Assembly: GCA_029204225.1 (NCBI GenBank)
Contig: CM055092.1
Span: forward strand, 73,260,857 to 73,324,856
Length of the DNA stretch: 64,000 nucleotides
Direction: 5' to 3'
DNA from: Diphasiastrum complanatum
Taxonomy: Eukaryota > Streptophyta > Lycopodiopsida > Lycopodiales > Lycopodiaceae
Positions 36,303-48,561 of this stretch are shown piece by piece. Both the position numbers and the translations under genes were made by a program. Under the pieces are notes generated by a model. That model worked only from the letters and a program-made list of their open reading frames with translations, had not been told where the DNA came from and searched no databases. Each line of letters begins with the position of its first letter. Position 1 is the stretch's first letter.

Positions 36303-36850
36303 GTAAGTTAGAGCAAAAATGGTGGATCGGATCCTCACAATCCATTTTTCAGATCAACCCACACTGTCTTGTTGTAATTTCCTTATGTTTAAGCTTAATT
36401 CTCCATGTAGCTTCTACTTTATGGCTAGTACATGTGGTAGAGATGACAGCATCTGATATCTGCTTAGGCGTTGACCTGGTGATTTCCTCTTTCTTTAATG
36501 GTAGGGCTTCCCTAGAATGCTTATTTTATATCAAATAATGTGTTTTCTTGTAAATTCCATAAGCGCAGGGGTAAATTCTGCAGATTTTTTGTAGCTTTGT
36601 TCTACTACATATGTAGAATTTTAACTGATTCATCTCTGCTTTAGGGTTATTCTGGTTTGTTACCCGTTCTGTAATGGTAGAGGTTCACTTAAATGCATTT
36701 CTTACATCGAATACCATATCTTTCTGTAAATTTTATGTACTGAAAACTATTCTCTGAAAACAGATTTTTCCTTTTTGTTACTACATTTGCCAGATCAGCC
36801 GAATGATCTCAGCTTTTAATTTGGTCTTTTCCTCTGTTGGTATATTGTAG
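36303..36850 (+). other. Predicted 5'-UTR intron of the PYL gene
   Basis: The donor CT|GTAAGT at 36303 is near-consensus, and the acceptor ...TATATTGTAG|TC ends at 36850 after T-rich sequence. The enclosed 548 bp are T-rich as plant introns are. Splicing would leave about 100 bases of second-exon leader before the ATG. An alternative acceptor is TTTGCCAG near 36793. Inferred from sequence only. Confidence 0.55.
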
Positions 36851-36951
36851 TCTACAAGGGCGTGATCCAGCACGTATTCTAGAGCGTCACTCAGCAGAAG
36901 ACTCATCTTACTGAAGGATAAAAGAAATTGAACTGATTAGCCTCATAAAGG

Positions 36952-37563
36952 ATGGTTATATCCAGCAGCGAGGTTCATACTGTGGTCATGGAGGGCATCT
37001 TCTTAGACAAGGGGCTGAGCGAAATAGAAACAGCCAAAGTGGGGGACGCTGTGTGGCGCTACCACAATCATGCTGTTGCAGCTCATGAATGCTCATCTCT
37101 TCTAGTGCAGCACATCCCTGCTCCAGTGACAGGGGTCTGGTCGATTGTTCGCCGCTTTGATCAGCCCCAGTCCTACAAGCATTTCATCCGGAGCTGCTCA
37201 GTCGCAGGCGGCGTTGCTGTTGGCAGCACGCGAGAAGTGACAGTCATATCTGGCCTTCCAGCCAAGAACAGCATGGAGCGCCTCGAAATTCTAGATGAGG
37301 AAAAACATGTTCTGAGCTTCAGGGTTTTAGGCGGCGATCATCGCCTCAAAAACTATCGCTCTGTGACATCTCTGCATGAGGTTGTAGTTGATGGCATGCC
37401 TGAAACATTGGTGATTGAGTCTTATGTTGTGGATATACCCCAAGGCAACACCAAAGAGGACACCTGCATCTACACAAACACCCTAGTAAGGTGTAACCTA
37501 AGATCCTTAGCTCGCATTGCGGAGCGGCGAGCAAGGCTTTCGGAAGCAGAAGGTGAAGATTGA
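36952..37563 (+). CDS. PYL: PYR/PYL/RCAR abscisic-acid receptor
   Basis: A START-like soluble ABA receptor that, with hormone bound, inhibits clade-A PP2C phosphatases and so releases SnRK2 kinases; it acts in cytosol and nucleus. Of 203 residues, the gate loop SGLPA is at 100-104 and the latch HRL at 130-132. ABA-pocket residues appear at Lys76, Glu109, Tyr135, Ser137, Glu156 and Asn182. '[18 protein letters not shown]' (62-79) and '[19 protein letters not shown]' (154-172) are family signatures. Text such as YKHF, 'GGDHRL' and '[12 protein letters not shown]', plus the absence of coding introns, is closest to the Arabidopsis PYL4-6 subfamily. The start is the first ATG after an in-frame TAA at 36946-36948; Met13 is a less likely alternative. 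The pocket position usually Phe (PYR1 Phe159) is Tyr174. Confidence 0.96.
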   Translation: MVISSSEVHTVVMEGIFLDKGLSEIETAKVGDAVWRYHNHAVAAHECSSLLVQHIPAPVTGVWSIVRRFDQPQSYKHFIRSCSVAGGVAVGSTREVTVISGLPAKNSMERLEILDEEKHVLSFRVLGGDHRLKNYRSVTSLHEVVVDGMPETLVIESYVVDIPQGNTKEDTCIYTNTLVRCNLRSLARIAERRARLSEAEGED

Positions 37564-37830
37564 TACCCTTCTGCCATAGCCAGAGCATGTGGTAAGAGCC
37601 TTTCTTTGACATTAAGTCAATTGAAGCTGCATCTAGCTTTGCTTAGTCTTATATGCACTACTAAGAAGGGTTTCTATGACTGAATTTCTGCATCCCTGAT
37701 GTACTACTATTCAGAAAGAGCCTGCTTTATAAGAAGCTTGAAAATTTCTGGTACAAGATTTGGGGCAGAAATTTATGGGGACATCACTCTGTGCTATCCT
37801 GCTTGTTATTGAAGCAGCAATAAATCTTGT
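37564..37830 (+). terminator. PYL 3'-UTR and poly(A) signal
   Basis: After the TGA stop (37561-37563) there is an AT-rich untranslated stretch with AATAAA at 37819-37824 followed by T-rich sequence, a standard plant polyadenylation arrangement. Confidence 0.6.
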
Positions 37831-39907
37831 TTTCTTTCCTTGTGCATCTGTTCAAAGCCTTAGGACCCATGTAATTTGGCTATATCTGAGCTGTTTTGCG
37901 TGAAGGGTGGATTGGCAGTGTAGCAATCTTTGGTCATTTCAAAATTTCAAGTAGTTCTTTCTGGTCGGAAGCTGTAAAATGCATGGTTTTGAGTGATGAA
38001 ACCAAAGGAGGATCATCGGCTAGTGTTTTGCAGGGTTGTAAGCGAACTACGGATGTTTACTACAGCCTGTGGTAGCTATTCCTAGATAAATTGGTTGTTG
38101 GCATAACTTAAATTGAAGCCTATTGCAGATCTGTGCACTTGTGTGGCCTTTTGGAATTTGGGTTTGGCAGGTTCACTGTATTTACCAGTCAATCATTTGA
38201 ATGTGTATTTGCTATTGAGAATATATGCTTATCTCAACATTTCAGTGTTGTGCATTAGTTTCCAATTTGGGGCATTTGAATCAATAGCAGATTTGTTTCT
38301 CTTTACAGTTTGTTTATGAGGATTGAAGACAGTATTCTAGCTCCATAATGTAATTGTAGACAACTATAGATTAATCTCACATGGTAGCATCCATCAAATG
38401 TCACCTGCTAGTTGTCTGCTTCTTTCCACAGCTCAAGATCTGAGTTAGATACCACACCGGGTGCACATGGACGTAATATCCAATACACTGTACGGTCGTA
38501 AAGGTTTTTTAATCAGCTTTCCTCTAAGAACTTTGACAAATGGTATATACTACAACCAACTGGCTGGCGGCCTCTATTTGTTACGCTCACCAGCCTTGAA
38601 ATTGTGATTTCTTCCTAGAATCACTCTTCTTAACAGCATCCTTTAAGGATTCATAGCTTTAGCAAAGTGGTGAGTAGTTCAGTAGATAGATCCTTGGTGA
38701 TGCCAGACTGTAGAGTGATTTGTAGGGTCATGGACGAAAAAGTGTAGAGATATAGATATTCTTTTCCTCATATATCTGACTGCTCCTTGAAAGTATTTAG
38801 AAGAGATGAGTTGAAGGTGAAGTGGAATTGTTTTTTAACAATGTGGAATCTAATTGTAGCCACTGACAGATATTTCCAAAAAGAATTCCGTGGCATTGAA
38901 AAGGTTCAATGCACAAGGAATATAGAAGATATCCCTAATTATGAGTTTAGAAGACATTACAACAAACTTGGTTCTTGCATAAGTGTAGGAGTAAGTTTTC
39001 AAATTAGATGTGTATCTACTTTTGGGTAATTGGCTGCCAACATTCTATGGGACCACTGATCAAAGTCATTACAAATCTAAGCTTGTAGTGATGCAAACTA
39101 AAACTAACCAACATACATCACAATTATGCAATTTCATGATGATATTAAGCTTGAGACTTGGGCATCTTGAACAACTCCACAATGGGGTGATACAATTTCT
39201 GCCTACTCCAGAATCATAATCAAAAAACAAAGCAGTCTTGCAAATAAGATTCATATATCTTGCTTATATTAGATAGTAATGAGCCTCATTCAATCATAAT
39301 TACATAATCTATCCAATTGGGGCTGGAGTTGGTGGGTGGCTTGGCATCCAAAGTTTCTTTGGTCCCAGTTTACAGCCCCGTTGGAAACCAAGATGCATAA
39401 TTACATAATCTATTCAATGTCAATTCATCTGTGGGAAAATTGGATGACAAATCAAAGCAAGTGAGTGTGTTTGCAATTTGCAAAAAAACTAAGCTTGGGT
39501 TTCTTCAACTTAATGGCAACGTTACACTTCAAATTTGCAAGTTATGTCTCTTCATTGAGATGTGAAGAAGCCCCTTGTGAAGAATTAACTAAAGATGGGT
39601 GAAATATGTATATTAGCATGTATTTCAAAGCATCTCTGGGTGGACAATCCATTTCAGAAGTGCTCATTCAACGTGTTTGTATGCATTTAGAACCAAATGT
39701 GGATTTTATGAATCCTTGGGATTATCGAAAATGCAATGGTAATTATTGTAATCTTTTGAACTACTTATGATTTCTAATATCATGCTATAATTAATAATGA
39801 TTTTTTTTTATACGGTAGATTTATATCCCTCGAATGTACATGAACATGTTGAGGTTCTCGAAACGGCAAGGAGGACTCAACTCAATCTTTGAAATCTAGG
39901 GGTGTGG

Positions 39908-39942
<35 letters not shown>

Positions 39943-40600
39943 GGACTCCATCATGTTACTATAGAAAAATCCCGTTATAAGCACTATTTTCGACTTTGCC
40001 AAGTGCATCGGCAAAAACTACTTTTGTAAATTTAATAAACCTGTGAGAACTATATGCTAATTAATTTTTTTGGGGTTTAGATCTTATATACCTAACTTGC
40101 ACCTAAAGCTTCATAATTCAACGATTAGGATTCATTAGGTTTTAGGGGTCTTAATATAATGGTGGGCACTTATTTTACCTTTTGTATTTTTTAGTCCCAA
40201 AAAAAGTATATAAGGATGGAGGGCCAACGACTTACCTTCCACTTTCTTTCTCTCTTCCACATTCATCACGAGCTACGTGACTCTTGCCTTCTCGAAGAGA
40301 TGTTGGTTTGCAACAAAGAGTGGATAATCAAGGCCACGCTTGAGTGCTGAAGCGCACTCCCTTCCAACGACTTTTGGTGCTCATTTCATACACACTTGGT
40401 AAGCATCCAATTGGCTGTTGGCCAACGATCTAATTTCTCTTTCAATGAATGATTACTTTGCCTTTATGATGACAACATTGCTTCTTTGGTTGATACAAGC
40501 AAGGATTAAACGTATTGCTGCTTCTCTTTGATATGGAATAGATGACAATAACAACTGTTCGCTTTCTTGCAATCATTTTATGTATGATTTAGCATTATAC
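37831..40600. other. 2.8 kb intergenic, no gene recognised
   Basis: Only short frames (up to 80 codons) and no motifs. It is AT-rich, with few transposon-like words, so it may be genuine flank of the PYL gene. It contains the small (TC)15 tract at 39911-39940. Confidence 0.5.
39911..39940 (+). repeat. (TC)15 microsatellite
   Basis: A 30-bp TC/GA tract, much shorter than the others in the window. Confidence 0.95.
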
Positions 40601-40612
40601 TTTGTGCTTTTA

Positions 40613-41224
40613 CTAGCATTGCCAGATAATGGATTTGCGCGATGCTTGATTTTCTGCAGCATATTGGTCGTTGTTCACATGATTATCACATACTATATTG
40701 TAGTTACTAAGACCAGCAAAGGATCGTTGTCCTCTTGTATCAAATAATTTCTTGATGATGAATGCTCCCATGCATACATTATATGGGCGTCGTCGTTTTA
40801 GATGGTTACAACAAGTAACATAATTTACCACACCAAATAAGATCAACTCTCGTGTAGTAAGGCGTTGCCAACGAAGTCTTTCAAAGAAGGTATAAACTCT
40901 TATCGACCTCTTTATTCGGCATTGTTTGCTTACGATAAAACAAAACGTAGGTATGGCAAAGAACGTATAATTATTGCTAGATATCGGTTTTTTAGTGATT
41001 AAGAAACACGTTGGTTTTGAAGAATAAACACTCCACATGTATTATGACTTGCCTCGAAACATTGTATTTTCTAAAAGATGTATGATGATGACTTGGACCT
41101 TGTGGCTCGATAAACATAATGATATTAGGACTTGTGCCGAAACCAAGTGGAAGTAACGATCATGTCGACCTCTCAAGAGGAATCTACTACACATATTCAG
41201 GCATGACTCCGAAAGAAACTTCAT
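40613..41224 (-). other. Reverse open stretch of unknown identity
   Basis: Two consecutive minus frames (41042-41224, 60 codons; 40613-41038, 141 codons) are separated by one stop codon. The longer one is basic and has several Cys/His, including 'FERLRWQRLTTRELILFG' and 'YNIVCDNHVNNDQYAAENQ'. I do not recognise a family. It may be chance or a decayed transposon gene. Confidence 0.25.
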
Positions 41225-41929
41225 TTACTTGGATAGGATTGTATGTATGATGATATGGAATAATAAAATCTTTTATACTCCATAATTGCTTAAGATTATG
41301 TGAAATGCTAGATGTGTACTCTATGATAGTTTGTAAGACGCTTTATCTAACTAATAAAGTACAAGAAAAAATGATGCAGGAAAAAGTGATCATCCAAAAT
41401 TAATAACATATCATACGACAAATATAAAACCCTATATAAGAAACTCTACCTACATAAGTGGTAATAACCCTTGCTCATATTTACGAGTTAAACTGTATGT
41501 ATAATGGAACTGGAAAGCATGGATATGTTCAGTACCTCCCACACTCGGACAAGACTATGATACTAGTCTTTGGGATCAATATGGTACAGAAGTGCCCTGA
41601 TACCTACGAGAACGTACACACTTTCACTTGTTGCATCAAAACAAAATAATGGACTATTGCAAAGTATTATGTTACAATTGTTTTTTGGCATTTTAATGTG
41701 ATGAATCGGTGTAATGTTTGGTTAACCTGAATGGCATGGATTTGCCTAGGGTAGCTTGAACGACATGGATTTGGCCAAGCATTTGTACATAGGGTCCATC
41801 ATGTACCAATTAACTTCACCACTACTGATAGGTGAAGAATGGCATGGATTGTTAGATTTCTTATGCTCAGCCTTAAACAAATCGTTCAAGTAATGAGCAT
41901 CCCGAAAACCGAAGGCCGACTACATGTTT

Positions 41930-42350
41930 TCGGACCTTCACATTTTTCCTTTTAAGATTTTTTTCCTTAACCATTTTTTAGGCACTTTCGTCTTTTTCGC
42001 ATTTTTCGCCCCTTTGTGAAAAAAGAGACACAGTAGCCAGAATGCCTTAGAAAACATTTTAAGGCACTTTCGCCTTTTTTCGCCCCTTCACGAAAAAAAC
42101 GACAAAGTGGCCAGAATGCCTTAGACCATTTTAAGGCACCTTCACCTTTTTCGGTTTTTTCGCTGCCTTTAGTCTAAGGCACCTTCGCCTTCTTCAGTCT
42201 AAGGCACCTTTGGCTTTTTCACTTTTTTTGCCTTCTTCGTTGCCTTCAGTCTAAGGGCGCCTTCGTGATTTACATACCTTAAGTCTAAGGGAACCTTCGG
42301 GATTTGCATACCTTCAGTCTAAGGGCACCTTCGGGTTTTTTTCACTACAT
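41930..42350 (+). repeat. AGTCTAAGGCACCTTCG repeat array
   Basis: The first part has two ~80-bp units ('aaggcactttcgcctttttcgcccctt' to 'agccagaatgccttag'). The second part has five shorter units beginning AGTCTAAGG and continuing with ACCTTCG or a variant, 30-50 bp apart. It lies just upstream of a copia primer site (42524), so it is probably within that element's 5' LTR. Confidence 0.7.
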
Positions 42351-42523
42351 TGGCAGACCGACGTCGCCAACTTATCATCAACCCTAAAACTGCTGGAGAA
42401 ACAAATATCCTAAGGGCGGTTACCAACTTTGTATAGATGCAAAACTGGAAGCGTTTCTGTTTCTACATGTCGTGCTCAAATCCTCAAGCTTCCGCTGCCG
42501 TTCACACCCACGATTTTACAACA

Positions 42524-42753
42524 TGGTATGAGAGCGGCGATTTCAGTAATCTGCATTTCTACTACGGATTATCAGTCTTGTTTCTATCAAGACGTTTTTC
42601 TAGCAAACGTGCAACCAACAGTAATTCGATAGTCGTTGTTTCTACCAACGATCTTGTTCAACCAGAATGGATCCATCATCTAGTGCATCTCACATTGACA
42701 AACTCGATGGAGATAACTACCATCTCTGGAAATTTAAAATGAAGATGTTTTAA
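42524..42753 (+). mobile_element. Copia 5' fragment: primer site and Gag start
   Basis: TGGTATGAGAGCGG at 42524-42537 follows an ACAACA LTR end and matches the initiator tRNA-Met primer site (TGGTATCAGAGC) with one change over the first 12 bases. A Gag start at 42667 reads 'MDPSSSASHIDKLDGDNYHL' then 'WKFKMKMF', the copia Gag opening, and stops at TAA. Only about 90 bp of Gag remain before a reverse-oriented LTR begins at 42773. Confidence 0.75.
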
Positions 42754-42772
42754 TCTCTTGTACTTCTAATAC

Positions 42773-43264
42773 CATGTGAAATTTCAGAGAACTAAAGACC
42801 AAGAATGGATCTAAATCAGATCCTCGAGAGGTGTTGGAAGCTAGATTACTTGATCTACTAATCAACCAATGATTAGATCTAGAATTCAATTTCCCATAAA
42901 AAATCTAGAAAGAACAACAAGCAAATGATTAAACTTGAGACCTACTACTTTCACACGTGTGAAAATAGTACATGTACAGACTTACAACAGAGAGTGAAGT
43001 ACACAAGTGTTAGAAAGCAATAAAACCATAAAATCAAAACACAAATATGAGAATACTCAAGATATGCCTCCAAAACCAAGATAGTTTTTGGCCAATTTAG
43101 CCACTAGTTTTCAAATTAAATGATATGTACAACCTATATGATCTATCTAAATGACTTAGGCATATATTTCACATGTGGGAACACACACATGTCTAATGAT
43201 GATAGGTACAAGTCATTATGGTATTTACAAGATTTGATCAAGTTAGCTTTTGCCAATTTTAACA
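42773..43264 (-). repeat. Copia LTR, reverse, same family as 2296-2996
   Basis: Read on the minus strand it starts TGTTAAAATTGGC and ends AAATTTCACA. It shares with the 2296-2996 LTR the start block, the palindrome CACACGTGTG (42952-42961) and the end block. Immediately beyond its end the minus strand reads TGGTATTAGAAG, a tRNA-Met-type primer site with three mismatches in 12. That would make it a 5' LTR whose internal region (now lost) lay to the left. Confidence 0.7.
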
Positions 43265-43738
43265 TGAACGAGCCTCCATTTCTATCTTGTCACAATGTAT
43301 CATCAACACTTGATGACTTGACCATGGATGAGTGACATATTGAGCCTCCAATAGCTTCATTTTCATAAGCAAAACCAGCCAAGAATGCTAGTACAACTCC
43401 AACATCAAAATGATGCAAACTAATGTAGCTAGTTTTATCATATCTTCACAATCTGCACACATTCACATGAAATTGCTCAAACATGAGATAGAACAAGTAA
43501 AATAAACTTGAAAAACACTTCCTTGCTGCTCCTTTGACCTTACTTGAGTCTTCAAACACCTGCAAAAACTGCTCCAAAACATCTTTGCCAATTGACTTTC
43601 CTTTGATGCTCTTGACAACCTCCAAATTGCCACCTTCCCTTTTGTGTTGTTGAAGCCCTCTGAGGTCAACCTCTTGATCTTCCACTCGACCACATCAAAG
43701 TCATTTGCTAAGACCTCTTTTTCAGATCTATTAGTCGC

Positions 43739-44860
43739 TTAAAAACCATGAAAACCAACATCCACTTGCATAGCATCATCTACACAAGAAGATTCACCAA
43801 AACATGTGAAAAAAGCAAAATGACTTACTTCCGCTTGCTTACACTTCTCATCATATATGATCCTTGAAGGTTGTTGCCTTTGACTTGATGTCCTCCTTGG
43901 CTTTTGACTTGATGAAGGCCCTTCATCATCAACATCCAAAGTACCATCAACTATGTCATCAATATCAATAATATTAGATCCAACCACAACATTTCCACTT
44001 GAAGAAACCTTTGGAATATTTCCCTCATAAAAAATGACATCTCTTCCAATGACCACTTTAATAGTAGAAGGAATGTAAACCTTGTAAGCTTTGCTCACCT
44101 CACTATATCCAACAAATATACCTTTCCTTGAAGATGGATCCTCCTTTGTCCTATCATCAAGAGTTATGTTAATATAGCAAGTACATCCAAAAGTTTTAAA
44201 AAACTTGACACTCGGCCTTCTATACAATACCTCAAAAGGGATTTTTCCATCCAATACAGCAGTTGGCCACCTATTGCATAGAAAATTAGCACACAATAGA
44301 TCTTGATCCAAAAATGGTTTTGGAAGATTAGCACCTAACCTCATGGCTTTATCTCCTTCACACAAATTTCTAGTCTTCCTCTCAGCCACTCCATTTTGTT
44401 GTGGTGTCTTTGGACTTGTGTACTCCCTCTTGATTCCATGCTCATCACAAAAAGCTTTAAATCTGGTAGAAATATACTCACCACCATCATCACTTAGGCA
44501 CTTGATTTTGGTAGAGAATTGGACCTCAATTGCAATCTTGAACCTGACAAAGACATCATACACTTAATCCTTCCTCTTTAGTAGATATACCCAACAAAAT
44601 CTACTAAAATCATCAATAAAAGGTACATGCATCATAGCACCACCATTTCTAATTGTAGTAACACCATGGATATCCGAGCTCACAACTTGAAAAGGCATAG
44701 TAGATCTAGATGTAGATCTCTGATAAGGTAACTTATGTGACTTTGACAAAGCACATTGCCCACAAACATGATTGATGCTAGTTAAGGAACTTGGAAAACC
44801 AATCACAACTTGCTTTCTTGGTACTTGATCACCAAATGATCTACCTACAATCTTATGAGA
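43739..44860 (-). pseudogene. Copia integrase (nearly full core)
   Basis: Minus frames 44564-44806 and 43739-44563 are one integrase split by a single stop codon. They contain GAG-pre-integrase 'HVCGQCALSKSHKLPYQRS', the DDE core with Asp in 'SSDIHG', Asp in 'LSDDGGEY' and Glu in 'NGVAERK', then 'FGCTCYINI' and 'GIFVGYSEVSKAYKVYIP'. The frame ends in a Ser-rich linker and unrelated text ('SSCVDDAMQVDVGFHGF'). No RT follows; protease and Gag are absent upstream. It joins cDNA to the genome. Confidence 0.87.
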
Positions 44861-44880
44861 TTTTTTACTTTCTATGATTG

Positions 44881-47140
44881 AAATACACTCTTGAAAAGTT
44901 CATCAATTTCAAACACAAGAGATCCAAACAAAAATAGGGTTTCTCCAAAAGTACAAAAATTTGAATCATTCACTTTCTATATGCAATTGCTACAAAGTTG
45001 ATATAGAATCTTGAAGAATGCAATAAGACTTATTCAATGCAATTAAAGTCATTACATTTCACCAAGTATGGAGTGAAATCAGCCTACTTCAAATATTTTG
45101 CCCTATATTGAGTTTGGATTTACAAAAAATCCATTCTACACACGAAAAATGCTTGATTTTTCAATAGATCCTCTTGATAAAACAAGGCTGAGCCCTTTGA
45201 AGCCTTTATTTATATTCCAACAAGCTTACATAATATTTGTGCCAGTGAATCTAATTTAATTTTGTAAAAAAGAAACTTTTAGTCGAAGTAGTGGAAGTAC
45301 AAACATTTGAAAGTGTGCATAAATCAAATGTTAATTCTATATATCTGATGATGGGCAATGTACCATCAAGGTTGTCCAAAGTTATTTTGGCTTTGCAACA
45401 TAAACAACTTGAGAATCATGAGAATGGACACATTATAAAGACACACTATTAAAGCAAAAAATCAAATACATTGAGTCATATGATGTCACTAGTTGACAAT
45501 GTCGCAATATCAAGTGTTACATAAATCATATGAAGATGGAAGTTGATAAGCTCTTGCATAGAGCAATTATTTTGTGCAATAATGCAATGGAAGTTATTTG
45601 CACGAGAAAGGTGGACCAGCTTTTGACAAATAGAAGGTACAATTATTTATTTTCACTTAGGATTCGTATAATTTTTGTTATTAAATTTTTTGTTAAATGT
45701 CATAATAAATCTTACTAGAAGAACAAAATTATTTTTAATGATGTCGTGTAAGATTTCAGAAGCATGTTGGAGAATGTTTTGAGAAAAAAGTGATTTACAA
45801 ATTGTTTACTATTGGGTCTATTTGGAAAATGACAATTGAAAAAAATAGAAAAATAAAATTTCAACGATGGAGGCTTCAAAAGCTACTAAACAATGGTGGT
45901 GAGATAACCAACAATCAAACAAAATTGTCAACTTTATCAAAGGTGTGTTGTTTTATTTTATATTTTAAATATATTCAAAATATCAATATACAAGAAGAGT
46001 TGGATAAATCTAACATATTTTATTCTTTGTTTGTTTGTGAAATGTCATCTGTTACAACTTGTTCAAGTGTAATTAAATGAAAAAGACATGGCAATTCTCT
46101 TTGACGTACTTATCGATGGGCCCAATGATTTATTTTCAATTGAATCATAATAATCATTGAAAAAAAACTTTAAAATTTTTGTACATGAGTCAAACATGAA
46201 TACTAAAAAATACTATTAATTTTTATTATTATTGAAGACCTAAAAGAAACTCCACACAAATGGCATTATTAGGAAGAAAAATATTATTCTACCTCTAAAT
46301 TTTTGAGATATCTATCTTCGAAATGTTGGAATTGGTTAGACGTGGCTTAACTTGGAAATAAAGAAACTAAACCCTTGTCTAAGTTTGTTGTGAACTTTTT
46401 CTACCAAGGGCGATGTTTGTTTCCATTTTAAACATTTTAACGATCAGAAGCATGGATTTTAGGTAGTACACAAGAAGAAGTAAGGATTGGGTGTGAATCA
46501 CTACTATCATTTTACATATAATGTGAGGTCGTTGTGTATGTGTGTGCGTGCCCTATTCATTTGTTAAGCAGATCTTAGATTATTGGAAGAAGTACAGATC
46601 TAATCAGAAGGGCTTTGAAAGGAACTATTTCAATCAAGATGGCTAGCAAATGCTCAAATATCAAAGATTAGATTTTGGAGGAGATGTTGATGAGGATCCA
46701 AAAACTCTGGAAAGTTGAAGCAATATACATACAATATTGAGACGTAGACCATAGATAAGTATGATTGTCTCCATGGTGTCACAAACATCCAATTGAATGA
46801 TACATGGAGTTGCTCACTAACAAGCCATGTAGAAACTGTCACACATCAATCCTGCAGTTTTACACTAACAACTTGACAAGCTATCCAACACAAGAGCTGA
46901 AGTCAATAGCACAACAAGAATTGTATATCATTATCGAAGAAAAATTAGTACATATAGTTTAGTACTAATTTTTATGGGGGTACCGTTGCATGGCAAACTG
47001 GTTCTCCCTTTGGGACATCTATCCTGACTCACTAACTTCAGTGTCGTCGATGTGGCACCCATCGTTGTAGGATGTACCAAAAGTTAAAAAAACTATAGAT
47101 ATAAATCGAACTTAATATTCCGATGCTCTCTTTTAAGCCC
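44881..47140. other. 2.3 kb without a recognisable gene
   Basis: AT-rich, with frames up to 96 codons (45790-46080), none with a motif. The right edge meets copia RNase H text at about 47150. Confidence 0.45.
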
Positions 47141-47149
47141 TAGTTTATT

Positions 47150-47755
47150 TTACATACATTGAGTTTTTTTTTCTTCTAAATACTCAAACTTATTAGAACT
47201 TAAGGCTTTTGTAAAAAGGTCAGCTAGTTGGTCTTCAATCTTGTGATGTATCACATCAATCTCTCTAGATAAAAGCTTTTCTCTAATGAAGTGATATTTA
47301 TTTTAAAATGCTTAGTGCATGCATGAAATATTGGATTCGTAGCCAGCTATATAGCACTCTGGCTATCACTCTTAATGATGGTACACTCAATCTATAAGAT
47401 CCCAATGTCTTATAGCATCCATCTCAGCCATATTCCCTCTCGTGTTGCCAAACATAAGGCTTTATACTCTGCTTCCATAATAAATAGAGCAATCGTGACT
47501 CTACTAGACTGACAATATATGGCTAATGTCGGAATGTGTAGCAGTGAAATAAATCAAATATCCTACTAGTTGATGAAATAGTGCTTTTCTCATATTCATC
47601 CTCACATTCACCATAAATATGCATTTCTTAGCTAAGTGGCTAAGAGTCCCTCCCCTACCACAACCATTACACAACCCATAAGTACCTTTCATTCCTCCTC
47701 GATACTTTCTAGTGCCACAACAACTACTCTCCCTACAACTATGGCACACATCCAA
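47150..47755 (-). pseudogene. Copia remnant: Gag knuckle joined to RT end and RNase H
   Basis: Minus-strand text: C-N-G-C, then His and Cys in 'GTLSHLAKKC' (a knuckle with three extra residues, 47630-47690), followed at once by the RT end 'FHQLVGYLIYFTATHSDISH' (47505-47575). RNase H follows: 'IMEAEYKALCLATREGIWL', 'IIKSDSQSAI' (one stop after), 'HFIREKLLSREIDVIHHKI' and 'EDQLADLFTKAL' (47200-47490). Most of gag-pol is deleted between knuckle and RT end. Confidence 0.75.
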
Positions 47756-48129
47756 TTCCCTAATTCAAATTTTCAATTTGAAAAAGGATCACCTATCCTT
47801 CCTCCCACTTTCTCTCTTCCAACAATTTCTCTACCAATTATCACTACTTGCCTTTCTATCTTCATTCCAATTTTTGCCACTCCCCCTTTTGTTGTAACCT
47901 CCACATCTTCCATTGCTATTATCACCCTTACCACCCTTCATGGTTCCACCCTTCACATCAATACAATCTCCCACCATATGGGATGCTCAAGCATTTAGTT
48001 GTTGGACAACTCTTATAGGCCTCCAAAAGCAAGTTCACCAATTGCTCATTCTCTGAGTAACTAAATAGAAAAATGGTTTCCTTAATGTTGCCCGTCAATA
48101 GAAAGCACAAGCATTGGCAAATGAGGTGG

Positions 48130-48531
<402 letters not shown>

Positions 48532-48561
48532 TTCTTCTCCCCTTGAACCACTTCTATCTCT

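Noticed and set aside
36988-36990. Second Met (residue 13) as the PYL start
   Set aside because: The first ATG at 36952 is preceded by an in-frame stop, and nothing in the sequence favours the downstream Met, though it cannot be excluded.
37346-37612. 88-codon reverse frame across the PYL coding end
   Set aside because: Shadow of the real PYL frame on the opposite strand.
47636-47998. 120-codon Ser/Thr/Pro-rich forward frame
   Set aside because: It is antisense to the reverse copia Gag knuckle over its first third and low-complexity after that.
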